DNA from: Paramacrobiotus metropolitanus
Lineage: Eukaryota; Tardigrada; Eutardigrada; Parachela; Macrobiotidae
Length of the DNA: 64,000 bases
Assembly (NCBI RefSeq): GCF_019649055.1
Contig: NW_026570286.1
Location: 248,001-312,000, forward strand
Direction of reading: 5' to 3'
The position numbers were made by a program, and so were the translations under genes. The notes under the pieces are model-generated. The model was not told the DNA's origin. It saw only the letters and a list, made by a program, of their open reading frames with translations, and did no database searches. Positions 63,649-64,000 of the stretch are shown piece by piece (positions within the stretch are counted from its first letter, which is position 1; each line of letters opens with the position of its first letter).

Positions 63649-64000
63649 AATTAACCGATGAAGTGTGAGTGTCATCTTATACCCATTCTTTTTTGATACC
63701 TGAGAACAAAATGCCCAAAGGAACGCAATTTCGAAAACAATAATAACTGCGAAATGCCAAATGCGTATTGCTTAGTAATGTACAGTAACTACTCATGGCC
63801 AGTAATACATGGATAATTAGTTAATGATTTCTGCAACTTACGATTACTAACCATAAGCCAGTACGTTGGCACATATACACATACAATAGCTTAACAACAT
63901 AACTTTAATTAAAACACAGCGGTACTGACGTAACACTGATAAACTGTTTCTGTGTAAGCAACAAGCCGCTCGCAAGTTAGCCAAGCTCCCTGTACAACAA
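63649..64000. other. Non-coding right edge
   Basis: AT-rich sequence with no recognised gene, repeat or motif. Confidence 0.5.

Overview
This window is nuclear DNA of a small invertebrate animal. Coding sequence is spread over many exons with GT-AG introns, both strands carry genes, and there is no operon structure. The gene set (RIM active-zone scaffold, a CCAP-like neuropeptide precursor, a TGF-beta family ligand, a C1-DH-PH RhoGEF, importin-7/8, DPH1, serpins) is metazoan. The PFCNxFxGC peptide motif points to a protostome. The moderately compact introns would fit a tardigrade or another small panarthropod, but nothing seen here proves that.

Left part (1-17 kb). A minus-strand TGF-beta/BMP-type ligand runs off the left edge, so only its signal peptide and propeptide are visible. 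A two-exon plus-strand gene for an unrecognised Ser/Asp-rich protein (3781-5014) ends tail-to-tail with DPH1 (minus, 7 exons, 414 aa). DPH1 lies head-to-head with the first of two tandem plus-strand serpin genes (487 and 445 aa). The serpins share intron positions and phases, lack signal peptides and have unusual reactive loops. A secreted 10-cysteine peptide gene and a CCAP-like neuropeptide precursor follow on the minus strand.

Middle (17.9-33.8 kb). One large minus-strand gene encodes a Rho guanine-nucleotide exchange factor of the GEF-H1/AKAP13/ARHGEF18 clade. I could chain 23 exons in consistent phase to a model of 1825 aa: low-complexity N-terminus, C1 zinc finger, DH, PH, coiled coil, basic tail. 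About 8.8 kb without a recognisable gene follows (33.8-42.6 kb).

Right part (42.6-64 kb). Importin-7/8 (plus, 9 exons, 1037 aa) converges on RIM (minus, 15 exons, about 1500 aa in the best-fitting model). RIM keeps every module of the family in order: FYVE-like zinc finger, PDZ, C2A, RIM-BP-binding proline motif, C2B. A 416-bp foldback element lies at 63.2-63.65 kb.

The genes do not form one pathway. Three bear on neural or secretory signalling (RIM, the CCAP-like peptide, the TGF-beta ligand); the rest are housekeeping or cytoskeletal. I found no CRISPR array, tRNA, rRNA or convincing transposase. The less ordinary items are the CCAP-like precursor without an amidation signal, the non-canonical serpin pair, a frame conflict at one RIM exon, a recurrent TACGAGTA octamer in non-coding DNA, and the foldback element. 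Exon boundaries were read by eye from splice consensus and phase, and no transcript evidence was available.
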